Of a stretch of DNA of 64,000 bases, positions 1 through 8,791 are shown piece after piece. Below the pieces are notes generated by a model that saw nothing but the letters and a program-made list of their open reading frames with translations, was not told the DNA's origin and did not search any database. The stretch lies in NCBI RefSeq assembly GCF_003595215.1, contig NZ_QYZP01000003.1, positions 496,001-560,000 on the forward strand, in the 5' to 3' direction. Position 1 is the first letter of the stretch. Each line of letters begins with the position of its first letter. The stretch is from Nesterenkonia natronophila (GTDB taxonomy: Bacteria; Actinomycetota; Actinomycetes; Actinomycetales; Micrococcaceae). Made by a program: the position numbers and the translations under genes.

Positions 1-377
1 TCCAGATCCTCGAGACCTTGGAGACCCCGACTCTCCGCCTTCGCCGCGACAGCTATCACCGCGAGCGTCTCCACCGCATCACCCAAATCACGCTCGGTGC
101 TCCAGCGCTGGGAGACTGCTGCCTCCAAGATTTGCAGCGTGGCCTGCTGCGCCTGGTGCGCGAACAAAGACCGAACGACTCCCACGCGGGCATTTGGCTC
201 CCGAGAGGGGTCAGTCAGCGACCGACGCAGGGCCGCCGAGCCGTCCAACACATCGAGCGCGGTGAACAACTCATCGGCCACCGCCAGATCAGCTGCGGAG
301 AGGATAGTCTCCAGCTCGCTCTGCAGCGTCTGCAGTGAGGCTCTGGACCGACTGGATCCGCTGAACTGCACTGCCAT
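1..377 (-). CDS. atpH: ATP synthase F1 delta subunit, 5' part (runs off the left edge)
   Basis: The delta subunit (OSCP-type) links the F1 head to the peripheral stalk of the F-type ATP synthase. About 125 N-terminal residues are visible, translating from MAVQFSGSSRSRASLQ; the rest lies beyond base 1. The ATG (375-377) overlaps the atpF stop by one base (TAATG), so the two are translationally coupled. The sequence is alanine- and leucine-rich and helical, as expected of the N-terminal bundle. Identity rests mainly on position directly after atpF and on the general delta-subunit character; no decisive motif falls in the visible part. Confidence 0.85.
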   Translation of the reverse strand, partial: MAVQFSGSSRSRASLQTLQSELETILSAADLAVADELFTALDVLDGSAALRRSLTDPSREPNARVGVVRSLFAHQAQQATLQILEAAVSQRWSTERDLGDAVETLAVIAVAAKAESRGLQGLEDL

Positions 378-937
378 TACTGTGGTGCCCCCTGAGATTG
401 CTGCTCAGCATCCAAGTCAGCGAGGAAGCGGTCCACCACTCGGTTGGAGCGAGCATCGTCATCGAGGGCCTCGCCGACAATCTTCGAAGCAAGCTGCGTA
501 GCCAGCGTGCCGACCTCAGCCTTCAGGGATGCGGCAGCGGCCGCACGGTCAGCTTCAATCTGAGCCTGCGCCTGCTCGCGGATCCGCGCCCCTTCTGCGG
601 CAGCTTTCTCCTGAGCCTCAGCGACCAGTTGTGCGCCCTCCGCGCGTGCTTCTTCACGAATCTTGGACGCCTCGGCGCGCGAGTCTGCCAGCTGCTGCTC
701 GTACTCAGCCCTCAGAGCCTCGGCCTCGGCCTGAGCCTCCTCAGCCTGGTTGAGTCCGCCTTCGATGGCCTCAACCCGGTTCTGGTACGACTGCTCAAAC
801 CTTGGGGCGATTACCTTGACGACGATGATGAAAAGCACGATGAAGCCGATACCGGCTACGGCAGCTTCCCAGGGGTTGGGGAGCAGCGGGTTGGCGTCCT
901 CGTACTCCGCTGCCCGGATCAGTGTTGTGCTGACCAT
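377..937 (-). CDS. atpF: ATP synthase F0 b subunit (peripheral stalk)
   Basis: This protein forms the membrane-anchored peripheral stalk of ATP synthase. It has one N-terminal transmembrane helix (about residues 22-42, around GFIVLFIIVVKVIAP) preceded by the actinobacterial-type NPLLPNPWE segment. A long charged coiled coil follows, rich in Ala, Glu and Arg, ending in QSQGAPQ. I chose the ATG at 937 (MVSTTLIRAAE) because GGGTGA lies just upstream. In-frame ATG at 949 and GTG at 955 are alternatives with poorer ribosome-binding sites. It lies between atpE and atpH in the canonical order and its stop overlaps the atpH start. Confidence 0.93.
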   Translation of the reverse strand: MVSTTLIRAAEYEDANPLLPNPWEAAVAGIGFIVLFIIVVKVIAPRFEQSYQNRVEAIEGGLNQAEEAQAEAEALRAEYEQQLADSRAEASKIREEARAEGAQLVAEAQEKAAAEGARIREQAQAQIEADRAAAAASLKAEVGTLATQLASKIVGEALDDDARSNRVVDRFLADLDAEQQSQGAPQ

Positions 938-1017
938 GTTTTCACCCATCTTCACTAGTCTGACGGTCTTCTGGCGCCACCGTCACATACGGCGGCTGCG
1001 TGTCTGCTGAACCTGTG

Positions 1018-1221
1018 TCAGAGCACAAAGGCGAAGACGATGGCCAGAATGAACACGGCCTCAGCAAGGGCGAAGCCCAACAGCGCAATAGGCTGCAGCA
1101 CACGCTGAGCCTCCGGCTGACGTGCCACACCATTGAGGTAGGCAGCGAAGACCATGCCGATCGCGATGGCCGCGCCGAATCCAGCGAGGCCGAGGCCGAT
1201 CATGTTCAGGGTGCCTTCCAT
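1018..1221 (-). CDS. atpE: ATP synthase F0 c subunit
   Basis: This is the proteolipid c subunit whose ring turns with proton flow. The 67-residue product has two transmembrane helices, the Gly/Ala-rich helix 1 ([14 protein letters not shown]), the polar loop with ARQPE, and the ion-carrying carboxylate Glu54 ([10 protein letters not shown]). The start at 1221 (MEGTLNMIG) matches family length and has GAGAG upstream. A longer frame to 1260 would add 13 charged residues that do not belong to the family. It sits between atpB and atpF. Confidence 0.97.
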   Translation of the reverse strand: MEGTLNMIGLGLAGFGAAIAIGMVFAAYLNGVARQPEAQRVLQPIALLGFALAEAVFILAIVFAFVL

Positions 1222-1304
1222 GTATTTCTCTCTTTCTGTCTCGCTCCCGGTGTCTTTCACCGGAAAATTGTGCGGGAACTCGTTAGTTTGGGGTTCTTAC
1301 AGGG

Positions 1305-2129
1305 TCAATGAGCGTCGGCTTCAATGGAGCCTTGGATGTAGATGGCGGTCAGCAGGGCGAACACAAACGCCTGCAGCACCATCATGATCAATTCAAGAAA
1401 GTACAGCGGGATGGAGCCGAGCAGAACAGCTACGCCCAAACCTGCGTTGGCGATGCCTTCCTGCTGTGCGATCAGGAACTCAGCTCCCGAACCCGCAAGC
1501 ATCACGATGATGTGCCCAGCGAGCATCACAGCCATCAGACGCAGACTGTGCGTCAGCGGGCGGATGATGAAGTTGGAGAGGAACTCCAACGGAGTGAGAA
1601 TTAGCAGCAGCGGCTTCGGCACTCCTGAGGGCACCGTCATCAGCTTCATGAACTTCGCACCATGGAGCTTGAAACCCAGTCCGATCCAGGTGACCCAAAT
1701 AATGGCAGCCATCGCATATGCGGGACCCGCATGGGAGAAGGTCGGCATTTGGAGTCCTGGAATCGCTCCGAAGAGGTTGTTGAACAGGACGAAGAAGAAG
1801 ACTGTGAATAGAAGTGGGATCCAGGGACGGAAATGCTTGTCCCCCAGAATGTCGCGTCCCATGGTGTTGCGCACGAAACCGTAGGCCGATTCGGCCAGAT
1901 ACTGCCCGCGGGAGGGGACCAGAGCCTGCTTGCGGATTGCAAAGCTGAACAGCCAGGTAATGAGCACGACGGCCAGAATCACCATCAGCATGTTCTTGCC
2001 GAAGCCGGTGCCCCAAGGCGCCATCCACGGGAGGATATCCGGAAGGTGGGTCTCACTGATAGTGGGCGGCTGGAAGCCACCCTCTTCGGCGGCACTCAGG
2101 GCAAGCGATGACAACGCTGGTCCTCTCAT
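1305..2129 (-). CDS. atpB: ATP synthase F0 a subunit
   Basis: Subunit a provides the two proton half-channels next to the c ring. The 274-residue protein has five to six hydrophobic segments. It carries the conserved helix with the essential arginine (SLRLMAVMLAGHIIVML) and the PLTHSLRL segment before it. The N-terminus reads MRGPALSSLALSAAEEGGF, a periplasmic-side leader typical of actinobacterial AtpB. It is the first of the structural atp genes here, separated by about 160 bases from the atpI-like gene upstream, so an internal promoter in 2130-2286 is possible. Confidence 0.96.
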   Translation of the reverse strand: MRGPALSSLALSAAEEGGFQPPTISETHLPDILPWMAPWGTGFGKNMLMVILAVVLITWLFSFAIRKQALVPSRGQYLAESAYGFVRNTMGRDILGDKHFRPWIPLLFTVFFFVLFNNLFGAIPGLQMPTFSHAGPAYAMAAIIWVTWIGLGFKLHGAKFMKLMTVPSGVPKPLLLILTPLEFLSNFIIRPLTHSLRLMAVMLAGHIIVMLAGSGAEFLIAQQEGIANAGLGVAVLLGSIPLYFLELIMMVLQAFVFALLTAIYIQGSIEADAH

Positions 2130-2286
2130 CGGTCGTCGAATGATCGAGACATACGGATCTCGGGTTTGGGCGAGGGAAGTCGGCGCATAGACAACCAGCC
2201 GCGGCCCGCGCCAAGCCTACCAAAGCTCACCGCCGCGCACGGCACGTTATCCAGCGGTGACAACACTACTACAAGGGGTAGAAAAA

Positions 2287-2685
2287 CTACGCATCAGGTT
2301 CGACAGCAAGTCGCATCCGCGCGAAACTGAGAACTTCCACGGTTTGCCATACCAACAGAACGGCGATTCCGGCTCCCAATGCCCACTCCGGCTGCAGCCA
2401 CTCTCCGGGCTGAACGAGGGGCAGCGCTAAGGCCAGTGCCACTATCTTCACTCCGAATCCCATCATGAACAGAGGTATGGAGAGGTGCGGCCGGTGCCGC
2501 TCGGCCCAGTCGATCAGCGCCAAGGACATGAACGACAGCACCACCACGAGACCGCCCCCTGCCCCTGCCGACGCGGCTGCCGCTGTCCCGTGAACCAGCG
2601 CAGCGATCCCAGTTGACAGCCCAAGGGTCCCGAGCCCTGCCGCTGTAGTTCTCGTGAGTACTTCTCGCCATCCCGCAGCGCTCAT
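2287..2685 (-). CDS. atpI: AtpI-like small membrane protein
   Basis: This 132-residue protein has four predicted hydrophobic helices and sits immediately upstream of atpB, where actinobacteria encode the poorly conserved AtpI or 'ATP synthase protein I'. AtpI is thought to help c-ring assembly or ion supply. Its ATG overlaps the stop of the WecA-type gene by four bases, so it is co-translated with it. Sequence motifs in AtpI are weak, so the name rests mostly on position, size and topology. Confidence 0.72.
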   Translation of the reverse strand: MSAAGWREVLTRTTAAGLGTLGLSTGIAALVHGTAAAASAGAGGGLVVVLSFMSLALIDWAERHRPHLSIPLFMMGFGVKIVALALALPLVQPGEWLQPEWALGAGIAVLLVWQTVEVLSFARMRLAVEPDA

Positions 2686-3827
2686 CCCGGACCCTCCTCC
2701 GCCAGGCGCGCCGCTGAGCGCCGATTAGTGGCCCGAACACGTTTTCGCATCCCAGGCCCGAGAGTCAGTACGGTCGCGATGCCGAGAGTCAGGATCATCG
2801 ATGCGGTGACCAGCTGCCAGGAGAGGAAGTTGAAGGAGATCGAGCCAAAAGCGATCAGGCCCGCCCAGAGGTAGAGCAGCAGGACGGCCTGCGCGTGCGA
2901 ATAGCCTGAGTCAAGCAGCTTGTGGTGGAGATGTCCCCGGTCCGGGGCAAATGGGCTCTGTCCCCGCAGGGCCCGGCGAATCACCGCGAGCACCAGGTCC
3001 AGGACCGGCAGCACCATCACCGCCAGCGGGAGGAGCACAGGCATGTAGGCAGGAATGTTGCGGAAGCGAAACTGTTCCTGGTGCAATTCCAGCGAGCTTG
3101 TCGCGATGACGGCACCGGTGGCCATCACGAAGCCCAGAAGCATGGCACCGGTGTCCCCCATGATGAGCTTTGAAGGGTAGAAATTGTGCGGCAGGAACCC
3201 GAGACAGGAGCCCACCAGGACCGCCATGAGCAGTGTCACCAGATGGGAGGGTTCGAACTCGCGGATGGCGAGCGTCAACAAGTAGCTGTACATGAAGAAC
3301 GCCGCACCGCCGATCGCGGCCACCCCTGCTGCGAGTCCGTCAAGTCCGTCGATGAAGTTGAAGGCGTTGATCGTCAGTACGACGAGGAAGATGGTGAGGA
3401 GACCCTGCAGCAGGGGTCCGCCCACACCGAGCCAGCCCACCGGCATGACTTCGAGCTGGATCCCATGGATAACCAGGAGAACCCCGGAGCCGATCTGAGC
3501 GGCAAGCTTGATCAGCCAGTGAATGTCCCACGCGTCGTCTGCCATCCCTGTGACCATGATGAGCGTCATAGCCAAAATTACGCCCATGATCTGGGTCAGA
3601 TCAGCGAATATTCCCGAGAACAGCGGTATCAAAGCGGAGATCCCGATGCCGGCGAGCATGCCGAAGTAGATGGCGACGCCGCCCCACCGGGGCTTGACCT
3701 CGGTGTGAATATCCCGTGAGCGGATGCCGGTGTAGATGCCCAGGCGCAGTGACATCCTGCGGACCGGCGGGGTCAGCGCATAGGTGGCGACAGCCGAGAC
3801 TGTGAGAACAATCAGAAAATAGATCAT
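2682..3827 (-). CDS. WecA/MraY-family undecaprenyl-phosphate sugar-1-phosphate transferase
   Basis: This integral membrane enzyme transfers a sugar-1-phosphate (GlcNAc-1-P in WecA, decaprenyl carrier in many actinobacteria) to a polyprenyl phosphate, starting a cell-wall glycopolymer or linkage unit. The 381 residues form about eleven hydrophobic segments. The family motifs are in order: the Asp pair in MADDAWD (about residue 95), NAFNFIDGLDGLAAG (about 155), the GDTGAM loop and the cytoplasmic HLHHKLL histidine motif (about 300). It overlaps both neighbours by four bases, forming sua5-wecA-atpI. The exact sugar substrate cannot be told from sequence. Confidence 0.92.
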   Translation of the reverse strand: MIYFLIVLTVSAVATYALTPPVRRMSLRLGIYTGIRSRDIHTEVKPRWGGVAIYFGMLAGIGISALIPLFSGIFADLTQIMGVILAMTLIMVTGMADDAWDIHWLIKLAAQIGSGVLLVIHGIQLEVMPVGWLGVGGPLLQGLLTIFLVVLTINAFNFIDGLDGLAAGVAAIGGAAFFMYSYLLTLAIREFEPSHLVTLLMAVLVGSCLGFLPHNFYPSKLIMGDTGAMLLGFVMATGAVIATSSLELHQEQFRFRNIPAYMPVLLPLAVMVLPVLDLVLAVIRRALRGQSPFAPDRGHLHHKLLDSGYSHAQAVLLLYLWAGLIAFGSISFNFLSWQLVTASMILTLGIATVLTLGPGMRKRVRATNRRSAARLAEEGPG

Positions 3828-4471
3828 TCCGTCGCGACCACCTCGGGCACCACGGCCTGGAGCTCATAGAGGGGAATCGCGCCGTGGCGCACCACAATAG
3901 GAGCCGGACTGGTGCAGTCCACGATGGTGGATGCCTGCTGCAGCGCACGTTCGCCATCATCGAGGTACACAGCGACAGATTCTGCGAGCATCTCCTGCGC
4001 GGCCGCTGCAGTGGTCGCCGCTGGCAGACCGGTGCGGTTGGCGCTGGAGACCGCCATCGGGCCAACCGCGCCCAGCAGCTCAAGGGCGACCTCGTCGGCC
4101 GGCATGCGTAGAGCCACTGTTCCGCGCGTCTCCCCCAAGTCCCATGCCAGAGAAGGCTGAGCATGCAGGATGAGGGTCAGCCCTCCGGGCCAGAAAGTGG
4201 CGGCCAGCTCGCGGGCAGCCTCTGGAATGTCGGTCGCCAGTGCGTCCATCACCTCTGCGCGTGCGATGAGGACCGGCGGGGGCATGGTCCGGTTCCGGCC
4301 CTTGGCCGCGAGCAGAACGGCCACGGCCTGAGGGCTGAAAGCGTCCACCCCAATTCCGTACACAGTGTCTGTCGGCAGGACCACCGGCTCCCCCCGGCCA
4401 AGGGCACTGCGGGCAGCGTCTATAGCGGTTTCGCGGCGCTTATGCTCCGTCACGTCGTAAGTCTGGCTCAC
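3824..4471 (-). CDS. L-threonylcarbamoyladenylate synthase (Sua5/TsaC family)
   Basis: It makes threonylcarbamoyl-AMP from threonine, bicarbonate and ATP for the t6A37 modification of ANN-decoding tRNAs. The YrdC fold is visible through PVVLPTDTVYGIG, KGRNRTMPPPVLIA and SSANRTGLPAA; the full Sua5 C-terminal domain is absent, so this is the short TsaC type. I chose the GTG at 4471 (VSQTYDVTEHKR), 13 bases after the prmC stop; the longer frame from 4531 would run inside prmC. The pairing of prmC with sua5 is common in actinobacteria. Confidence 0.92.
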   Translation of the reverse strand: MSQTYDVTEHKRRETAIDAARSALGRGEPVVLPTDTVYGIGVDAFSPQAVAVLLAAKGRNRTMPPPVLIARAEVMDALATDIPEAARELAATFWPGGLTLILHAQPSLAWDLGETRGTVALRMPADEVALELLGAVGPMAVSSANRTGLPAATTAAAAQEMLAESVAVYLDDGERALQQASTIVDCTSPAPIVVRHGAIPLYELQAVVPEVVATE

Positions 4472-4484
4472 GCGCTGTATTCTT

Positions 4485-5438
4485 TCACGCTGCCGACTCT
4501 GATGTGCGCTGATCCCCCGCCGGGCAGCCACGCTTGACCGTTGCTGAGGTGGATCGCTGCCGGTCAGTCAGGTCCCGGTGAGTCTCCACGTTCTCAAGCA
4601 TCGGGTCGGCACGGCAGAGCCCAGCCAAGGCCTCTGCATGCGCTTCCGCATGCTCCAAAATCAGCCAGCCGCCGGGAACCAGCAGGTGCTTGGCGGCCCG
4701 TATGACAGCCTCGGGAAGCTCCAGCCCATCGGATCCCCCGCCGTAGAGCGCGATTTCTGGATCGTGCTCACGCACCTCCGGCTCCACCGGGATCATACCG
4801 GGGGGAATGTAGGGTGGGTTGGACACCACCACGTCAAAAAGGGCGCCCGCATTGGCTGGATCCGTGTGCCACTGCCGGGAGAAGTCGCGCAGATCGCACA
4901 GATGCATGACCACCGGACTCGAGCCGTTAGGAATTTGCCGGAAGTTCAGCTCCGCCCAGGCAGCGGCCTCAACGGAGACCTCGACGGCATGAACCTCGGC
5001 GGCCGGGTACTCTGTGGCGATCGAAGCCGCTATCGCCCCGGACCCGGTTCCGAGATCGACGACGCGCGGATTCGGAACTCCGCAGGCACCTAGGGCGCGC
5101 AGCTTCTGCAGGACCAGCTCAACCACGGTCTCCGTTTCCGGACGTGGGACGAAGACCCCAGGCCCCACCTGGAGCTCTAGCCACCGGAAAGGCGCCACGC
5201 CTGTGAGGTGCTGCAGAGGGACTCGGTGCGCTCGCTCCTCAATGAGCTCCCAGAACCGGTCCTGGATCTGGTCCGCAGCTTCCGCCTCGGCGGCCCCGGA
5301 GATCACTTGCAACTTCAGCTCAGCGCGGCTTATCCCCCAAGCGTGAGCGGCCAGCAGCTCGGCGTCGGTCTGCGGGCTTGGAATCTCAGCGGCCGCAAGT
5401 CGTTCAACGGCTCGGCGAAGCGTTGTTAGGAGGTCCAC
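4485..5438 (-). CDS. prmC: Release factor glutamine methyltransferase
   Basis: PrmC methylates the glutamine of the GGQ motif in release factors RF1 and RF2 using S-adenosylmethionine. The protein has an N-terminal helical domain, the SAM-binding VVDLGTGSGAIAASIA (about residues 125-140) and the catalytic NPPY motif (VVSNPPYIP, about 210). It starts at a GTG (5438) 24 bases after prfA, its substrate gene, so the two are probably co-transcribed. The C-terminus is longer than the E. coli form by a low-complexity tail that reads on past HRDLTDR. Confidence 0.95.
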   Translation of the reverse strand: MDLLTTLRRAVERLAAAEIPSPQTDAELLAAHAWGISRAELKLQVISGAAEAEAADQIQDRFWELIEERAHRVPLQHLTGVAPFRWLELQVGPGVFVPRPETETVVELVLQKLRALGACGVPNPRVVDLGTGSGAIAASIATEYPAAEVHAVEVSVEAAAWAELNFRQIPNGSSPVVMHLCDLRDFSRQWHTDPANAGALFDVVVSNPPYIPPGMIPVEPEVREHDPEIALYGGGSDGLELPEAVIRAAKHLLVPGGWLILEHAEAHAEALAGLCRADPMLENVETHRDLTDRQRSTSATVKRGCPAGDQRTSESAA

Positions 5439-5462
5439 GTCAGCGTCTTTCGGAAACCGAGC

Positions 5463-6563
5463 TTACTGTTCGGAGAGCGCGTCGAGTCGTTCCTGCTCAT
5501 CCAGCTGGATGCAGGACGCGATGACAGCTTCCAAGTCTCCGTTGATCACAGCGTCCAGGTTGTAGGCCTTATAACCTGTGCGGTGGTCCACAATACGGTT
5601 CTCGGGAAAGTTGTAAGTGCGAATTCGTTCGGACCGATCCATAGTGCGCACCTGCGACTTTCGGGCCAACGCACTTTCCTCATCAAGCTGTTCCTGCTGG
5701 TGGGCCAAGAGCCTGGAGCGCAGAACCCGCATGGCGGCCTCCTTATTCTGCAGCTGGGACTTTTCGTTCTGCATCGCCACCACGATCCCGGTGGGGAGGT
5801 GAGTGATGCGCACCGCGGAGTCCGTGGTGTTGACGCTTTGCCCCCCTGGGCCTGAGGATCGATAGACGTCGATCTTGAGGTCGTTCTGGGAGATATCGAT
5901 CTCCTCAGGCTCGTCGACCTCGGGGAGGACCAGAACACCGGCGGCAGAGGTGTGGATGCGACCCTGCGACTCAGTCTCTGGCACACGCTGCACTCGGTGG
6001 ACCCCACCTTCGTACTTCAGATGAGCGTAGACACCTTCGGCTGGGTCGTTGGTATTGGACTTGATCGCGACCTGGACATCTTTGTAACCGCCTACATCTG
6101 ACGCAGTGGCGGACAGGAGCTCCGTCTTCCACCCTTTGGACTCGGCGTAACGGGTATACATGCGCAACAGATCGCCTGCGAACAGTGCGGCCTCGTCCCC
6201 TCCTGCTCCGCCTTTGACTTCGACAATCGCATTGCGCACATCGTTCTCGTCTCGGGGGATGAGCATTCGCAGCAGGCGCTCTGAGGCCTCCTCCAGCTGC
6301 GCCTCCAGTCGGGGCACCTCGGCGGCGAATTCGGCGTCGTCTTCGCCGAGCTCACGTGCTGTGTCGAGGTCCTCCTGGAGCTGTGTCCAGCGGCGGTGGG
6401 CCTCGACCACGCCGTTGAGCTGCGCATAGCGGCGACCAAGCCTCCGCGCCAGCGATTGGTCGGCGTGCGTCTCGGGCTCAGCAAGCCGGGCTTGGAGGTC
6501 TTTGTGCTCCTCGATGAGGCTGCCGACGGAGTCGAACATACGCGGGTTGATCTCGGTGCTCAT
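5463..6563 (-). CDS. prfA: Peptide chain release factor 1
   Basis: RF1 recognises UAA and UAG and triggers peptide release. The 366-residue protein contains the catalytic GGQ motif in [14 protein letters not shown] (about residue 240) and the [18 protein letters not shown] segment after it; the coiled-coil domain 1 is at the N-terminus. The ATG at 6563 has an excellent ribosome-binding site (GGAGGAAGG). The gene follows rho, separated by a strong hairpin terminator. In many actinobacteria rpmE lies between rho and prfA, but there is no room for it here. Confidence 0.97.
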   Translation of the reverse strand: MSTEINPRMFDSVGSLIEEHKDLQARLAEPETHADQSLARRLGRRYAQLNGVVEAHRRWTQLQEDLDTARELGEDDAEFAAEVPRLEAQLEEASERLLRMLIPRDENDVRNAIVEVKGGAGGDEAALFAGDLLRMYTRYAESKGWKTELLSATASDVGGYKDVQVAIKSNTNDPAEGVYAHLKYEGGVHRVQRVPETESQGRIHTSAAGVLVLPEVDEPEEIDISQNDLKIDVYRSSGPGGQSVNTTDSAVRITHLPTGIVVAMQNEKSQLQNKEAAMRVLRSRLLAHQQEQLDEESALARKSQVRTMDRSERIRTYNFPENRIVDHRTGYKAYNLDAVINGDLEAVIASCIQLDEQERLDALSEQ

Positions 6564-6602
6564 AGGCCTTCCTCCGGGAACAGCATAATGGGACGTGATC
6601 TG

Positions 6603-6646
6603 AAAAGACCCCGTCAGTTCCGTGTTCGGACAGCTGACGGGGTCTT
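6603..6646 (-). terminator. Rho-independent terminator after rho
   Basis: A perfect 13-bp inverted repeat (AAGACCCCGTCAG at 6605-6617 and CTGACGGGGTCTT at 6634-6646) with a 16-base loop lies 17 bases after the rho stop. On the minus strand the stem is followed by TTTTC, so it reads as an intrinsic terminator for rho. It separates rho from prfA. Confidence 0.85.
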
Positions 6647-6662
6647 CCCCTGTTTCGCGAAC

Positions 6663-8570
6663 CTAGTCGCCGTTGCCGCCCAGGGTCGTCTTTTGGGTCA
6701 GCAGCAGGAACTCTGCATTGGAACTGGTCTCCTTGATTTTCTTCAGCAGAAGATCCAAGCCCTGTTCCTGCTCCAGTCCGGAGAGCACGCGGCGCAACTT
6801 CCACATGATCTGCACCTCTTGCGGTGAGAGCAGGTTCTCTTCACGACGGGTAGAGGACTCAGACACGCTGATAGCCGGGAAGATGCGCTTGTCGGCCAAG
6901 CGGCGTGAGAGCCGAAGCTCCATATTGCCGGTGCCCTTGAACTCCTCGAAGATGACCTCATCCATCTTGGAGCCGGTCTCCACGAGGGCGGTGGCCAGAA
7001 TCGTCAGCGAGCCACCATTCTCAATGTTGCGGGCGGCGCCGAAGAATCGTTTGGGTGGGTAGAGCGCGTTGGCGTCGACGCCCCCGGAGAGGATGCGGCC
7101 CGAAGCCGGGGCTGCTGTGTTGTAGGCGCGGCCCAGTCTGGTCATGGAGTCCAGGAGGACCACGACATCCTTGCCGACCTCCACAAGTCGCTTGGCTCTT
7201 TCTATGGCCAACTCTGCGACCGTGGTGTGGTCGTCTGCAGGTCGGTCGAAGGTCGAGGCAATGACCTCACCGTCGACGGTGCGCTGCATATCGGTCACTT
7301 CCTCGGGACGCTCATCGACCAGTACCATCATGAGGTGCACCTCAGGATTGTTGGCCTTGATCGCCTTCGCCAGCGCCTGGAGGATGATGGTCTTACCCGC
7401 CTTCGGCGGGGAGACGATCAGGCCGCGCTGACCCTTACCGATAGGCGCCACGAGGTCTATCACGCGGGTGCCGAGATCCTTGGGGTCTCCCTCAAGCCGC
7501 AGACGCTCCTGCGGGTAGAGCGGAGTCAGCTTGTTGAAGTCAACCCGGTCTGTGTTTGCCTCTGCCGGCCGGCCGTTGACTTTGTCCACCTTCACCAGAG
7601 CCGCGAACTTCTGCCGCTTGTTCTGCTTCGGGTTGTCCTGCGGGGCCTTGATGAATCCGGTCACCACATCGCCTTTTCGCAGGTTGTTCTTCTTCACCTG
7701 CTGCAGGGAGACATAGACGTCGTTCTGGCCGGGGAGGTATCCGGAGGTGCGCACGAACGCATAGTTGTCCAGGACATCGAGGATGCCAGCGATAGGGATG
7801 AGCTGGTCGTCCTCGGTGAAGTCGGAATCATCGTGCTCGGGTCCGCGGTTGCGGTCGCGTCCCCGCCGATTCCGGTCGTTTCGGTTGCGCCGCCGGTTTC
7901 GGCGATCGTTGCGGTCCTCGTCCTGCTCGTTGTCGCTGTCATTGTCCCGACCAAAGCTTTCCTGGTCCTTGCGATGGTCCTGCGAATCTGACTGACTGGA
8001 CTGATGGGACTGCTTTTTATCACCGCGCTGGTGGCGTTGGTTGTCACCGCGATCGCGACCCTCACCACCGGAGGATGAGGAGTCGGTGCCCGAGGCTGCG
8101 TTGTCGCGACCCCCACGGCCTTCCTCGCCCTTGCCCCGCGAGCGGCGATGACGGTTGCTGCCCTTGGGCTGGGCCTCACCTTTGGGCTGGGACTCGCCTT
8201 TGGGCTGGGCCTCGCTCTCTGGCTGCGCGTCCTCATTGGACTGGTTGCTCTTGGGCTCGTCTTGGGCAGCAGTACTGCGGTCGGCGGCGTCGGTGGTGGC
8301 TGCCGTGCCATTGTTCTCTGCAGCACTCTTCGTCTGCTCCGCCGGCTTTTCCTGCTTCTTGTCGCGGTCAGCAACTGCTCCACCGCGCTGGTGGGCAGAG
8401 ATGGCTTCGACCAGGTCAGACTTCCGCATGCGGGAGGATCCGGCGATTCCAAGTTGGGAGGCCAGTGCCTTGAGCTGTGCAAGTTTGAGGCCGGCGAGAC
8501 CGGTGTTCGCGCTGCTGTCGGCGTCGTTCTTCACGTCCTGAGGTGCTCCCTCAGTGGTGGTTTCTGTCAC
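6663..8570 (-). CDS. rho: Transcription termination factor Rho, with long charged insertion
   Basis: Rho is the hexameric RNA helicase that ends transcription. The protein starts with the Rho_N helical domain (about residues 25-65). A roughly 200-residue hydrophilic insertion follows, rich in Arg, Asn, Gln, Ser and Gly, with PKGE(S/A)Q repeats near residues 130-145. Then come the cold-shock RNA-binding domain (DNYAFVRTSGYLPG) and the ATPase core with Walker A PPKAGKT and VLVDERPEEVTDM. I chose the GTG at 8570 (VTETTTEGAPQ), preceded by AGAAGGA. Such insertions are known in actinobacterial Rho and add RNA binding. Confidence 0.96.
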   Translation of the reverse strand: MTETTTEGAPQDVKNDADSSANTGLAGLKLAQLKALASQLGIAGSSRMRKSDLVEAISAHQRGGAVADRDKKQEKPAEQTKSAAENNGTAATTDAADRSTAAQDEPKSNQSNEDAQPESEAQPKGESQPKGEAQPKGSNRHRRSRGKGEEGRGGRDNAASGTDSSSSGGEGRDRGDNQRHQRGDKKQSHQSSQSDSQDHRKDQESFGRDNDSDNEQDEDRNDRRNRRRNRNDRNRRGRDRNRGPEHDDSDFTEDDQLIPIAGILDVLDNYAFVRTSGYLPGQNDVYVSLQQVKKNNLRKGDVVTGFIKAPQDNPKQNKRQKFAALVKVDKVNGRPAEANTDRVDFNKLTPLYPQERLRLEGDPKDLGTRVIDLVAPIGKGQRGLIVSPPKAGKTIILQALAKAIKANNPEVHLMMVLVDERPEEVTDMQRTVDGEVIASTFDRPADDHTTVAELAIERAKRLVEVGKDVVVLLDSMTRLGRAYNTAAPASGRILSGGVDANALYPPKRFFGAARNIENGGSLTILATALVETGSKMDEVIFEEFKGTGNMELRLSRRLADKRIFPAISVSESSTRREENLLSPQEVQIMWKLRRVLSGLEQEQGLDLLLKKIKETSSNAEFLLLTQKTTLGGNGD

Positions 8571-8757
8571 GAAGGTTCCTTCTCCCTCGTCAGGCAGACC
8601 GCGTTCAGATGCGGCCAACGGTTTCCATGGCAATCTTTCGCGTCAACGCGTTGAAGAATTCCCCTTAAGTACACTTATGTACACACTCGGGTTTGAACAC
8701 TTCAATAGGTGCGTGCTGTGTCAATAACCCGGCTGGGAGAGCGCGAACTGCGCGAAA

Positions 8758-8791
8758 GTCACGCGGCGATAACTTCGATCACCGCAGTGAC
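8758..8791 (-). terminator. Probable terminator at the end of the threonine genes
   Basis: An imperfect inverted repeat (GTCACTGCGGTGAT and ATCGCCGCGTGAC, minus-strand sense, 7-base loop) begins inside the thrB stop region and is followed by TTTCG. It would end the argS-lysA-hom-thrC-thrB transcript before the rho promoter region at about 8640-8750. The T tract is short, so strength is uncertain. Confidence 0.5.

Noticed and set aside
398..958. 186-residue plus-strand open frame opposite atpF
   Set aside because: It is a shadow of atpF in a high-GC region and shows no family features.
7227..7991. 254-residue plus-strand open frame opposite rho
   Set aside because: It is antisense to the Rho ATPase core and RNA-binding region; composition follows the reverse complement of rho.
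8148..8654. Plus-strand frame rich in Leu and Gly opposite the rho N-terminus
   Set aside because: It is the reverse complement of the charged Rho insertion and repeats, not a membrane protein.
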